Assembly (NCBI RefSeq): GCF_014646215.1
Contig: NZ_BMNA01000001.1
Span: 286,442 to 350,441 of the forward strand
Reading direction: 5' to 3'
DNA: 64,000 bases
Source of the DNA: Nakamurella endophytica
GTDB taxonomy: Bacteria; Actinomycetota; Actinomycetes; Mycobacteriales; Nakamurellaceae
Below, one piece after another: positions 28,951 to 37,169 of this stretch. Made by a program: the position numbers and the translations under genes. Position 1 is the first letter of the stretch; every line of letters starts with the position of its first letter. Under the pieces are notes generated by a model. That model worked only from the letters and a program-made list of their open reading frames with translations. It ran no database searches and had not been told where the DNA came from.

Positions 28951-29837
28951 GCGTCACCCCCGTCGTCACCGAGACGGCCACCGCGGCGGCGCCGCCCGCC
29001 GGCCGGCTGCTCACCCGCATCTGGCGGGACACCAACGGCCGCATCGGCCTGGTGCTCACCGCGATCCTGGTGCTGGCGGCCCTCTGCGGCGCCGTCGGCC
29101 TGCTGCCGCACGATCCGATCGCGCAGTTCCCGGACGCCCGGTACCGCCCGCCGTCGGCGGACTACTGGTTCGGCTCCGACCAGTTCGGACGGGACATCCT
29201 GGCCCGGGTGGCCGCCGGCATCTGGACGTCGCTGCGGGTCTCGGTGGTGTCGGTGGCGCTGGCGACGCTGGTGGGCGCCACCCTCGGCGTCTGCGCCGGC
29301 TTCTTCGGCGGGTGGCTGGACCAGGTGATCAGCCGCTTCGTCGAGGTGCTGTTCGCCTTCCCGGCGATCCTGCTGGCGCTCGCCGTGGTGAGCGCGCTGG
29401 GCAGCGGCTGGTTCAACACGGCCGTCGCCATCGCGGTCGTCTACACCCCGATCTTCGCCAGGGTCGCCCGCGGGCCGACACTCTCGGTCCGCAACGCCGA
29501 GTTCGTCAACGCCCAGCGGGTGCTCGGCATCCCGACGCACCGCATCCTGCTGCGGCACGTGCTGCCCAACATCTCGGCGCCCGTGGTGGTGCAGGTGACC
29601 CTGGCGCTGTCCTGGGCGATCCTGACCGAGTCGGCGCTGTCGTTCCTCGGGCTCGGGACCCAGCCGCCGGAGCCCAGTCTCGGGCTGATGGTCGCCGACG
29701 CGCAGAACACCATCACCAGCGCGTGGTGGACCATGGCGTTCCCCGCCGCGACCATCGTGGTGGCCGTCGTCGCGCTGAACCTGCTCGGCGACGGGTTGCG
29801 GTCGGCGCTCGACCCGCGACGGGAGCAGAGCCGATGA
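28947..29837 (+). CDS. ABC transporter permease, DppC/OppC family
   Basis: 296 residues from GTG 28947, overlapping the previous gene by 4 bp. SADYWFGSDQFGRDILARV is the usual OppC periplasmic entry motif, the EAA loop is NAQRVLGIPTHRILLRHVLP, and SALSFLGLGTQPPEPSLG is highly typical of the family. Six helices are visible. It pairs with the permease upstream and overlaps the ATPase gene by ATGA. Confidence 0.94.
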   Translation: MSVTPVVTETATAAAPPAGRLLTRIWRDTNGRIGLVLTAILVLAALCGAVGLLPHDPIAQFPDARYRPPSADYWFGSDQFGRDILARVAAGIWTSLRVSVVSVALATLVGATLGVCAGFFGGWLDQVISRFVEVLFAFPAILLALAVVSALGSGWFNTAVAIAVVYTPIFARVARGPTLSVRNAEFVNAQRVLGIPTHRILLRHVLPNISAPVVVQVTLALSWAILTESALSFLGLGTQPPEPSLGLMVADAQNTITSAWWTMAFPAATIVVAVVALNLLGDGLRSALDPRREQSR

Positions 29838-30868
29838 CCGCGGCGCCGGTCGAGCCGTCGACCGACGGCGAGGTGGCCCTGTCCGTCCGGGATTTGCACA
29901 CCGCCGTCGGCGGCCGCCGCGGGAGCCTCAGGCTGGTCCGGGGTGTCGGCTTCGACCTGCACCGCGGCCGCACCCTGGCGCTGGTCGGCGAATCCGGATC
30001 CGGCAAGTCGGTCACCGCGCTGAGCATCGCCGGGCTGCTGCCCGCCGGGGTCCGGGTCACCGGTGGCCAGGTGCTGCTGGACGGGCAGGACGTCGTCCGG
30101 TGGACGGAGGGCCGGCGGCGGGCGCTGCGCGGCGGCACCGTCGGCATGGTGTACCAGGACCCGATGACCGCCCTGAACCCGGTGATGCGGGTCGGCAGCC
30201 AGGTCGCCGAGGGACTGCGAGCGCACGGCTGGGACCGGGCGGCGGGCCGCCGGCGGACGCTCGAGGTGCTCGACGAGGTGGGCCTGCCGACCCCGGGTGC
30301 GCTGGCCCGCCTGTACCCGCACCAGCTCTCCGGCGGCATGCGCCAGCGGGTGCTCATCGCCTGCGCGCTCGCCCCGCGGCCGCGCGTGCTGATCGCCGAC
30401 GAACCCACCACCGCGCTCGATGTCACGATCGCCCAGCAGATCCTGGACCTGGTGACCGACCTGCGGGACGAGTACGGCCTGGCGGTGCTGTGGATCACCC
30501 ACGACCTGGGCGTGGTCGCCCGGATCGCCGAGTCGACCGCCGTCATGTACGCCGGCCGGATCGTCGAGCGCGGCCGCACCGCGGACCTGTTCGCTCGGCC
30601 GTCCCACCCGTACACCCAGGGCCTGCTGCGGTCCGTCCCGGCGGCCGACCAGCCGCACCAGGGTCTTCTGCCGCAGATCGGCGGGACGCCGGTGTCCCCC
30701 GCCACCCTGCCCGGCGGTTGCCCGTTCCGGACCCGCTGCCCGCAGCAGGTCGAGCGCTGCGCCGACCAGGAGCCGCCACTGCTGCGCCGCGGTCCCGCGG
30801 AGGCGGCCTGCTGGGTGCCACCCGAGGACTGGCGGCCCGTCGGCGCCGCGGAGGTGCGTCATGGCTGA
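29834..30868 (+). CDS. Peptide-type ABC transporter ATPase, DppD/OppD family
   Basis: 344 residues. Walker A GESGSGKS at about residue 51, Q-loop MVYQDPMTALNP, signature LSGGMRQRV, Walker B VLIADEPTTALDVT and H-loop ITHDLG are all present. The OppD/F C-terminal region follows (HPYTQGLLRSVP), with Cys residues in CPFRTRCPQQVERC as in the family's oligopeptide C-terminal domain, which in some members carries an iron-sulfur cluster. It would energise import together with the next gene. Confidence 0.95.
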   Translation: MTAAPVEPSTDGEVALSVRDLHTAVGGRRGSLRLVRGVGFDLHRGRTLALVGESGSGKSVTALSIAGLLPAGVRVTGGQVLLDGQDVVRWTEGRRRALRGGTVGMVYQDPMTALNPVMRVGSQVAEGLRAHGWDRAAGRRRTLEVLDEVGLPTPGALARLYPHQLSGGMRQRVLIACALAPRPRVLIADEPTTALDVTIAQQILDLVTDLRDEYGLAVLWITHDLGVVARIAESTAVMYAGRIVERGRTADLFARPSHPYTQGLLRSVPAADQPHQGLLPQIGGTPVSPATLPGGCPFRTRCPQQVERCADQEPPLLRRGPAEAACWVPPEDWRPVGAAEVRHG

Positions 30869-31985
30869 GCCTGAGTTCGTGGGCCCCTTGTCCGGATCCC
30901 GCTCCGGCCCGGGTACCGGCACGGCGGAGTCGATCGCCGAGATGACCGGCGTGGTCAAGCACTACCGGACCCGCGGCCGCGGCGAGGTGCACGCGCTGGA
31001 CGGGGTGACGCTGACCGTCGGCCGCGGGGAGGTGCTCGGCCTGGTGGGCGAGAGCGGCTGCGGCAAGTCCACCGCCGCCCGGTTGCTCACCGGCCTGGAG
31101 CGGGCCGACGCCGGAACGGTGCGGGTCGACGGCCAGGACCTGGCCGCCCTGGACCGCGCCGGTCACCGGCGTCTGCGCCGCACCGTCCAGCTGGTCTTCC
31201 AGGACCCGTACGCGTCGCTGGACCCGCGGCAGCGGATTGGTGACGCCCTGGCCGAGGTGCTCACCGTGCACCGGCTGGTGGCCGCGCGGACCGCCGCCCG
31301 GGCGCGGGTGGGCGAGCTGCTGGAGATGGTCGGCCTGCTGCCGGCGACGGCAGAGCGGTATCCCCACCAGCTCTCCGGCGGTCAGCGCCAGCGGGTGGGC
31401 ATCGCCCGGGCGCTCTCGCTGCAGCCGCGGCTGCTGGTGCTGGACGAACCGGTGTCGGCACTGGACGTCTCGGTGCGCGCCGAGATCGTCAACCTGCTGG
31501 ACCGGCTGCGCCGGGAGCTCGGCCTGGCCTACGTCTTCATCAGCCACGACCTGGGCATGGTCCGGCACCTGGCGGACCGGATCGCCGTGATGTACCTGGG
31601 GCAGATCGTGGAAACCGGATCCTGGGAGCAGGTGTCGGACCGTCCGGTGCACCCGTACACGCAGGCGCTGCACCGCGCCGTGCCGGTCGCCGACCCGGCC
31701 GTCGAGTACCGGCGCGCCGGCGACGCCGTCCGTGGCGAGATCCCCGATGCCGCACGGCCTCCGGCCGGATGCCGGTTCCATCCCCGCTGCCCGTTGGCCG
31801 AGGACGTCTGCCGCACCGAGGTCCCGGTGCTGGCGCCGCCGTCGGGACACCGCTTCGCGTGCCACGTCCGCCAGCGGGAACTGGGTGTCGTCACACCCAC
31901 GTCCGCCGAACGGCCCGCGGACGCCCGTGGCCGGCTGTCCGGCCAGCCTGCGACGGCCTCCCGGTCGACCGGAGCCCGACCGTGA
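30861..31985 (+). CDS. Peptide-type ABC transporter ATPase, DppF/OppF family
   Basis: 374 residues. Walker A GESGCGKST (about residue 61), VFQDPYASLDPRQRI, signature LSGGQRQRVGIARALSLQ, Walker B LLVLDEPVSALDVSV, H-loop SHDLGMV, then the OppF C-terminus with CRFHPRCPLAEDVC. It overlaps the preceding ATPase by 8 nt and the regulator by GTGA. The last 40 residues are a low-complexity tail not needed for function. Confidence 0.95.
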   Translation: MAEPEFVGPLSGSRSGPGTGTAESIAEMTGVVKHYRTRGRGEVHALDGVTLTVGRGEVLGLVGESGCGKSTAARLLTGLERADAGTVRVDGQDLAALDRAGHRRLRRTVQLVFQDPYASLDPRQRIGDALAEVLTVHRLVAARTAARARVGELLEMVGLLPATAERYPHQLSGGQRQRVGIARALSLQPRLLVLDEPVSALDVSVRAEIVNLLDRLRRELGLAYVFISHDLGMVRHLADRIAVMYLGQIVETGSWEQVSDRPVHPYTQALHRAVPVADPAVEYRRAGDAVRGEIPDAARPPAGCRFHPRCPLAEDVCRTEVPVLAPPSGHRFACHVRQRELGVVTPTSAERPADARGRLSGQPATASRSTGARP

Positions 31986-32896
31986 GCACGGGCGTGGCCG
32001 ACGGCGAGGTGCTGTTCACGCTCCGGGGACTCGCGCCGACGCTGGTGCCGTCGACCCGCCGGGTCGCCGACCGCATACTGGCCGACCCGGCCGTGGCCGC
32101 AGGACTGACGATCTCGGAACTGGCGCAGGCCTGCGGAACCTCGGAGACGACGGTGGTCCGGCTGTGCCGGCAGCTCGGGGTGCGCGGTTACCGCGAACTG
32201 CGGGTCGCGCTGGCGGCCGAGTCGGGTCGCGAGCGGGCACTGGCCGACGGCCGGGGCATCGGCGGTGACATCGGCCCGGCCGACGACCTGGCGTCGGTCG
32301 TGCACAGCGTGACCGCCGCCGACCAGCGGGCCATCGCCGACACCGCCCGCACCCTGGACCTCGCAGCGCTGGCCGAGGCGGTCCGGATGGTCGGCACCGC
32401 CCGGCGGGTGGACGTCGTCGGTGTCGGCGCCAGCGCGGTGGTGGCCCTGGACCTGCAGCAGAAGCTGCACCGCATCGGGCTCGTCGCCTTCACCTGGAGC
32501 GACATGCACGCGGCGCTGACCGCCGCGGCACTGCTGGGACCGGAGGACGTGATGATCGGGGTGTCGCACAGCGGGGCGACGGTGGACACGGTGGAGGCAC
32601 TGGCCGAGGCGTCCTCGCGCGGCGCGCGGACGGTCGGGCTGACCAGCGTCCCCCGGTCGCCGCTGGCCGGCGTGGTCGACACGGTGCTGGTCACCGCGGC
32701 GCGCGAGACGACGTTCCGCTCCGGCGCCACGTCGTCGAGGATCGCCGCGCTCAGCGTCGTCGACGTGCTCTTCGTGGCCGTGGCGCAGGGCCGGTTCGAC
32801 GAGTCGGTGCGGGCGCTGGACGCCACCCGCCGGGCCGTCGCGCCACGCCGGGTCCCTGGCGCGGCGCAGCCCGACGAGCTGCGGAGCCGGCCGTGA
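31982..32896 (+). CDS. RpiR/MurR-type transcriptional regulator (HTH + SIS)
   Basis: 304 residues from GTG 31982. The N-terminal HTH_6 (RRVADRILADPAVAAGLTIS, then ELAQACGTSETTVVRLCRQL) is followed by a SIS sugar-phosphate-isomerase fold (RVDVVGVGASAVVALDLQQK, MIGVSHSGATVDTVEAL). E. coli MurR is of this family and is released from DNA by MurNAc-6-phosphate, the product of AnmK and substrate of MurQ. Sitting directly before murQ and coupled to it by GTGA, it most likely senses that compound and controls the divergent promoter at 26217-26300. Confidence 0.93.
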   Translation: MSTGVADGEVLFTLRGLAPTLVPSTRRVADRILADPAVAAGLTISELAQACGTSETTVVRLCRQLGVRGYRELRVALAAESGRERALADGRGIGGDIGPADDLASVVHSVTAADQRAIADTARTLDLAALAEAVRMVGTARRVDVVGVGASAVVALDLQQKLHRIGLVAFTWSDMHAALTAAALLGPEDVMIGVSHSGATVDTVEALAEASSRGARTVGLTSVPRSPLAGVVDTVLVTAARETTFRSGATSSRIAALSVVDVLFVAVAQGRFDESVRALDATRRAVAPRRVPGAAQPDELRSRP

Positions 32897-33804
32897 GCGC
32901 GCCGGCGGACCGGGTGCGGGTGGTGTCGACCACCGAGGACAGCAACCCGCGGACCTCCGACATCGACGTCGTCGACTCGCTCACCGCGCTGCGGATGCTG
33001 AACGCCGAGGACGCGCGGGTGCCCGGCGCGGTCGCCGCCGCCCTGCCCGCGCTGGCCGGGCTGGTGGATGCCGCCGTCGACCGCGTCGCCCGCGGCGGTC
33101 GGGTGCACTACTTCGGGGCCGGGACGTCCGGCCGCCTCGGAGTGCTCGATGCCGCCGAGTTGCTGCCCACGTTCGGCATCCAGGACGGCGTGGTGGTGGC
33201 TCACCAGGCCGGCGGGGCGCGGGCGTTCGTGCACGCCGTCGAGAACGCCGAGGACGACCTGTCCGGCGACGGCGCGGTCGCCGTCACGTCCGGCGACGTG
33301 GTCGTCGGGCTGGCCGCGTCCGGGCGGACGCCGTACGTCGAGGCGGCGCTGCGCGCCGGGCGCGCGGCGGGCGCGGTCACCGCACTGGTGACCGCGAACC
33401 CGCAGGCGCCGCTGCTCCCGCTGGCCGACCACCGCATCGTCACCGACACCGGTCCCGAGGCGATCGCCGGGTCGACCCGGCTCAAGGCCGGCTCGGCGCT
33501 CAAGCTGGTGCTCAACTCGTTCTCGACGGTGCTGATGGTCCGGCTGGGCCATACCTACCGGAACCTGATGGTCGACATGCGGCCCACCAACGCCAAGCTC
33601 CGCGGGCGCAGCGTGGCGCTGTTGCAGGAGGCGACGGGCGCAGCCGAGGCCGACTGCGAGCGTGCGCTGGACGTGTGCGGCGACATCAAGTCGGCCGTGG
33701 TGTACCTCTTGGGGGCGCCGGTCGATCTGGCCGGCGTGCGCGCGGCCCTGGCGGCCGGCGGCGGTCACGTCCGGGCGGCGCTGGCGGCGCTCGCCGCGCG
33801 CTGA
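32893..33804 (+). CDS. murQ: N-acetylmuramic acid 6-phosphate etherase
   Basis: 303 residues from GTG 32893. TTEDSNPRTSDIDVVDSL is the MurQ N-terminal signature; VHYFGAGTSGRLGVLDAAEL is the SIS sugar-phosphate site with the conserved Glu (DAAELLPTFG). SGRTPYVEAALRAGRAAGAV and KAGSALKLVLNSFSTVLMVR also fit. The enzyme cleaves the lactyl ether of MurNAc-6-P to GlcNAc-6-P and D-lactate. Length equals the family norm. It is the last gene of the importer operon and completes the AnmK-MurQ route. Confidence 0.97.
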   Translation: MSAPADRVRVVSTTEDSNPRTSDIDVVDSLTALRMLNAEDARVPGAVAAALPALAGLVDAAVDRVARGGRVHYFGAGTSGRLGVLDAAELLPTFGIQDGVVVAHQAGGARAFVHAVENAEDDLSGDGAVAVTSGDVVVGLAASGRTPYVEAALRAGRAAGAVTALVTANPQAPLLPLADHRIVTDTGPEAIAGSTRLKAGSALKLVLNSFSTVLMVRLGHTYRNLMVDMRPTNAKLRGRSVALLQEATGAAEADCERALDVCGDIKSAVVYLLGAPVDLAGVRAALAAGGGHVRAALAALAAR

Positions 33805-33836
33805 GCGGGTCGGCCGGAGGGGCCGGGCCGTGCGCT

Positions 33837-33852
33837 CCGGGGGTCTCCCCGG
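33837..33852. terminator. Short hairpin between convergent murQ and methyltransferase genes
   Basis: CCGGGG/CCCCGG with a 4-nt loop lies in the 49-nt gap between the two stop codons. It is short but well placed to end both transcripts. Confidence 0.35.
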
Positions 33853-33853
33853 C

Positions 33854-34636
33854 TCAGTCGGCGGTCGCGCCTCGGACGGTCCCCCGGGCGGCCCAGGCGA
33901 CCGCGTCGACCGTGAACGGCCCGGACGGCAGGCGCTGCGCGCACCGCCGGCGCAGCTCCTCGCGACCCGCGGCGTCGAGCGTGCGCACGTGGTCGCCGGC
34001 CGGCCCGACGCCGAGGGTGTAGGGCTCCCACCACTCGTCGAACGAGCGGTACCGGACGTCCACGGTCAGCTCGCCCTGCTCGACGCCGTCCAGGCCGGCC
34101 CGGCGCAGCAGCTCCGCCAGGTGTCCGGCGCGCGCACCGGCCAGCCCGGACTCGTCGCGGGCGCCGGGGTCCATGTCGCGGACGGCCGACCAGAAGGTGT
34201 CCAGCGGCGCCCGGCCGCCCGCGTAGTCCCAGACGCAGGCGGCGACGGTGCCGCCGGGCCGGGTGACGCGGGCCATCTCGGCCAGGCCCGCGGCCGGGTC
34301 GGACAGGAAGTGCACGACCAGCTGCGCCAACGCCGCATCGAAGGTCGCGTCCGGCCAGGGCAGGTCCTCGCCGACGCCCCGGCGGATGTCGACGCCCGGC
34401 AGCCGGCCGCGCGCGGCGTCCACGAACGACGCCGACGGGTCGATGCCGGCCACGCGGCCCTCCCCGACCCGGCGGGCCAGCTCGGCCGTCAGCACCCCGG
34501 TGCCGCACCCGACGTCCAGGACCCGACCGCCTGCTCCGTCCGTCACCCCGGCGAAGTCGGCGAACCGCACCGCCAAGGGGTCGGCGTACCGGCCCATGAA
34601 CCGCGCGTAGGCATCCGCTCCGACGTCGAACGACAC
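33854..34636 (-). CDS. Class I SAM-dependent methyltransferase
   Basis: 260 residues from GTG 34636, chosen because a GATAGT hexamer ends 6 nt upstream (leaderless start). The Rossmann motifs are clear: VLDVGCGTGVLTAEL (motif I, SAM binding), VAGIDPSASFVDAA (II), FDAALAQLVVHFL (III/IV) and RVTRPGGTVAACVWDYA (V). The C-terminal part is like the methyltransf_11/25 group acting on small molecules. The substrate cannot be told and the neighbours give no clue. Confidence 0.88.
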   Translation of the reverse strand: MSFDVGADAYARFMGRYADPLAVRFADFAGVTDGAGGRVLDVGCGTGVLTAELARRVGEGRVAGIDPSASFVDAARGRLPGVDIRRGVGEDLPWPDATFDAALAQLVVHFLSDPAAGLAEMARVTRPGGTVAACVWDYAGGRAPLDTFWSAVRDMDPGARDESGLAGARAGHLAELLRRAGLDGVEQGELTVDVRYRSFDEWWEPYTLGVGPAGDHVRTLDAAGREELRRRCAQRLPSGPFTVDAVAWAARGTVRGATAD

Positions 34637-34721
34637 GCCGCCACTATCCCGCCCAGCCGTCCGGACGGCCAGCCGTCCCACCGCTGTGGCTGCCCGTGCG
34701 GACCCGAGCCGCCTCCGCCGC

Positions 34722-35591
34722 TCAGGCGCCGGCGATGATCTCGTCCCGCACCCACAGGGCGACGCCGTCGAGGTACGGGGCCGGCAGGGACAGCACGAGG
34801 TGCGTGAAGCCGGCGTCGACGGCCGCCCGGACGGCGGTCCGGGTGTCTCCCGGCCGGTCGTACGCGACGGGCAGTACCAGCGATCGGGCGACGGCGGACG
34901 GGTCCCGCCCGATCTCCACGCAGTATCGGTCCAGCAGGGCGCTCCGGGAGGCGGCGTCGTCGACGTCCCCGCCGGGGTAGTTCCACACGTCGGCGTGCCG
35001 GGCCACGATGCGCAGGGTGGCGGCTGCCCGACCGCCGATGACGAACGGCGGGTAGGGCCGCTGCACGGGCTTGGGGTTGCAGAAGGCGCCCGTCAGGTCG
35101 ACGTACCGGCCGTGGACGTCGAACGGCTCGGGATCGGTCCACAACCTCTTGATCACCTCACAGGACTCGGCGAAAGCCGCCACCGCGTCCTGGGAGTCGT
35201 GGAACGGCAGGCCGTGCGCGGCGTACTCGCGCTGGGCCAGCGGGTGTCCGGGCCGCGACCCGACGCCGATGCCGAACTCGAGGCGTCCGCCCGACACCAC
35301 GTCGAGGGTGGCGGCGATCTTCGCCAGCATCGCCGGCGGGCGGAAGCGGTTGCTGGTCACCAGGAGTCCGAGCCGGAGGCGCCGGGTGCGGGCGGCCAGC
35401 GCGGACAGCAGCGTCCAGCCCTCGAACGCCGGGCCGTCCAGGTCGCCGAAGATGGGCATCAGGTGGTCGTAGAGCCAGGCGTGCTCGATCTCCGGGACCG
35501 CGTCGGCCTCCTGCCAGACCCGCAGCAGCTCGCCGTACTCGACGTTGGCCGGCGGCGTGGCGATGCCGAAGCGCGGTGCGCTGTGCGTCAT
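34722..35591 (-). CDS. LLM-class F420-dependent oxidoreductase
   Basis: 289 residues from ATG 35591 (AGAGG upstream). FGIATPPANVEYGELLRVW, HAWLYDHLMPIFGDLDG, LRLGLLVTSNRFRPPAMLAK and LDVVSGGRLEFGIGVGSRP are luciferase-like F420 enzyme motifs. A second, unrelated-in-position member is encoded at 16460-17365. The promoter is strong: TTGTCA, 17 bp, TATATT on the minus strand, buried in a 39-bp perfect dyad (35679-35717), so tight repression is expected. It is divergent from the NTF2-like gene, a frequent partner of LLM enzymes. Confidence 0.9.
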   Translation of the reverse strand: MTHSAPRFGIATPPANVEYGELLRVWQEADAVPEIEHAWLYDHLMPIFGDLDGPAFEGWTLLSALAARTRRLRLGLLVTSNRFRPPAMLAKIAATLDVVSGGRLEFGIGVGSRPGHPLAQREYAAHGLPFHDSQDAVAAFAESCEVIKRLWTDPEPFDVHGRYVDLTGAFCNPKPVQRPYPPFVIGGRAAATLRIVARHADVWNYPGGDVDDAASRSALLDRYCVEIGRDPSAVARSLVLPVAYDRPGDTRTAVRAAVDAGFTHLVLSLPAPYLDGVALWVRDEIIAGA

Positions 35592-35678
35592 GACGTTCCT
35601 CTCTGAAGTGTCGTCGTCCGGCCACGCCGTCGCGGTGCCAGGACGGCGACGGTCCGACGTCCCGCGCGACCGAGACAA

Positions 35679-35717
35679 CCGGATCGACGTTCCAGAATAT
35701 ATGGAACGTCGATCCGG
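35679..35717. promoter_or_regulatory. 39-bp perfect dyad operator over the LLM oxidoreductase promoter
   Basis: Sixteen-bp arms (CCGGATCGACGTTCCA and its exact complement) flank a 7-nt AT-rich centre. The minus-strand -10 TATATT (35701-35696) lies in the centre, and the -35 TTGTCA (35724-35719) lies just outside the right arm at 17 bp. A bound repressor would cover the whole promoter. No regulator gene is adjacent. Confidence 0.7.
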
Positions 35718-35754
35718 ATGACAAGACAGGGCCGGCCGCGCTGCGGCACAGTTG

Positions 35755-35785
35755 CTTGACGTGTCAAGTACCTGGCCCGTAGCGT
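35755..35785 (+). promoter_or_regulatory. Promoter and operator of the NTF2-like gene
   Basis: The -35 TTGACG (35756-35761) and -10 TAGCGT (35780-35785) are 18 bp apart. The -35 is inside a perfect inverted repeat CTTGAC-GT-GTCAAG (35755-35768), likely an operator. Its sequence differs from the dyad at 35679, so a different regulator is implied. Confidence 0.55.
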
Positions 35786-35819
35786 CGGTGAGCCGGCGCA
35801 CCGACAGGAGGCGTGAGCC

Positions 35820-36173
35820 GTGGCCACGACCGAGGAACTGATGCACGCCAACCTGCTGGAGTAGTTCGGCGAGCGGGACGCGGCCCGGCGCCGCGCCACC
35901 ATCGAGCGGATCTACGCCCCGTCGGTGCGGTTCTCGGATCCAGACGAGGTCGTCGTCGGGCACGACGCGCTGGACGCCAAGGCGCAGCGGATCCTCGACG
36001 ATGCACCCGGTTTCGTGTTCAGCCCGGCGGGACCCGTCCGCGTCAACCAGGACCTCGGCTACCTGGCGTGGGCTTTCGGCCCGGAGGGCGGACCCGCCGT
36101 CGTCCGGGGCCTGGACATCGCCCTGATCGAGGACGGTCTCATCGGCCGCGTCTACACCTTGCTCACCGACTGA
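35820..36173 (+). pseudogene. NTF2/SnoaL-like protein with in-frame amber codon
   Basis: From GTG 35820 (GGAGG 8 nt upstream) one frame of 118 codons runs to TGA 36171-36173, but codon 15 is TAG (35862-35864). The product would otherwise read ATTEELMHANLLE-stop-FGERDAARRRATIERIY, then FSDPDEVVVGHDALDAKAQ, a typical SnoaL-like cone fold of about 117 residues. Restart at GTG 35925 would give only 82 residues lacking the first helix. A single TGG-to-TAG change would explain it. The rest of the frame is clean, so it is either recently inactivated, a sequence error, or read through. Confidence 0.75.
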
Positions 36174-36248
36174 CCCGGGGCGCCGCGTCCTCCGGCGCGC
36201 TGCCGCCGATGCGAAACCCCGTAGGCGGCAGCGCGGCGACCGTGTTCG

Positions 36249-37130
36249 ATGCCGATCATGCGGACCACGCTGGGGACGCCCGGTGTCGACGGGTTGGCGG
36301 ACGTCGCCGGCGTGCTGCGGGACTGGCAGGACGACACGTCGCCTCTCCAGCTGCATCCTGGCGACCTGGGCTGGTTCTGGCGGTTCGGCGCCGAGGCGAC
36401 GGCCGCGGCGGTGCGGGTCTGGGGCCGCGGCGGCGCGATCGCTGCGGTGGGCCTGCTGGACGGTCCGGAGCTGCTCCGGCTCACCGTGGCGCCCGAGATG
36501 TGGCGCGATGCGGAGCTGGCACGGCAGGTGGCGGCCGACGCCGCCCATCCCGAGCGCGGCATTCTCCCGGCGGGGACGGTCTCGGTCGAGACCCCGACCG
36601 GGACGGCGGTCCAGGAAGCGTTCTCCGAGGTCGGATGGGCCACCGGCGAGTCGTGGACGCCGCTGACCCGGGACCTCACCGACCCGGTGCCAGATCCCGG
36701 TGTTCGCGTCGAGATCGTCCGCCCTGCCACCGTTGCCGACTTCACCGCGGTGCACCGGTCGGCGTTCGGCAGTGGGCGGTTCACCGACGACCGGTGGCGC
36801 GCGATGTCCACCGGTGTCCCGTTCGCCGATGCCCGGTGCCTGCTGCTGTACGACGGTCACGGCGCCGCGGTCGCCGGGGTGACGGTGTGGTCGGCCGGTG
36901 CGGGCCGCCCCGGGCTGATCGAGCCGCTGGGCGTGCACGCCGACCACCACGGCCACGGCCACGGCCGGGCCGCCTGCCTGGCCGCAGCGTCCGCGCTCCG
37001 CGAGCTGGGAGGGTCGAGCGTCCAGGTCTGCACGCCGACCGCCCGGACGGCGGCCGTCGCGACCTACCGGTCCGCGGGGTTCCGGCGGCTGCCCGAGCGG
37101 CTGGACCGGACGAGGGCGGATCGGGGGTGA
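36249..37130 (+). CDS. GNAT-family N-acetyltransferase (tandem domain)
   Basis: 293 residues (ATG 36249; ATG 36258 is also possible). The C-terminal half is a GNAT domain: VEIVRPATVADFTAVHRSAF, then PLGVHADHHGHGHGRAACLA with the acetyl-CoA loop (HGHGRA), and ATYRSAGFRRLPERL at the end. The N-terminal 140 residues look like a degenerate second GNAT fold without a P-loop. The substrate is unknown. The gene is 75 nt after the NTF2-like gene and converges with ychF. Confidence 0.82.
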   Translation: MPIMRTTLGTPGVDGLADVAGVLRDWQDDTSPLQLHPGDLGWFWRFGAEATAAAVRVWGRGGAIAAVGLLDGPELLRLTVAPEMWRDAELARQVAADAAHPERGILPAGTVSVETPTGTAVQEAFSEVGWATGESWTPLTRDLTDPVPDPGVRVEIVRPATVADFTAVHRSAFGSGRFTDDRWRAMSTGVPFADARCLLLYDGHGAAVAGVTVWSAGAGRPGLIEPLGVHADHHGHGHGRAACLAAASALRELGGSSVQVCTPTARTAAVATYRSAGFRRLPERLDRTRADRG

Positions 37131-37169
37131 GCGACCGACCGGTCCCGGGTGTCCGACCGGCGGGTGCCG

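Noticed and set aside
35679-35717. Dyad at 35.7 kb as a transcription terminator
   Set aside because: It lies upstream of both divergent genes and contains a near-consensus promoter, so an operator is the better reading.
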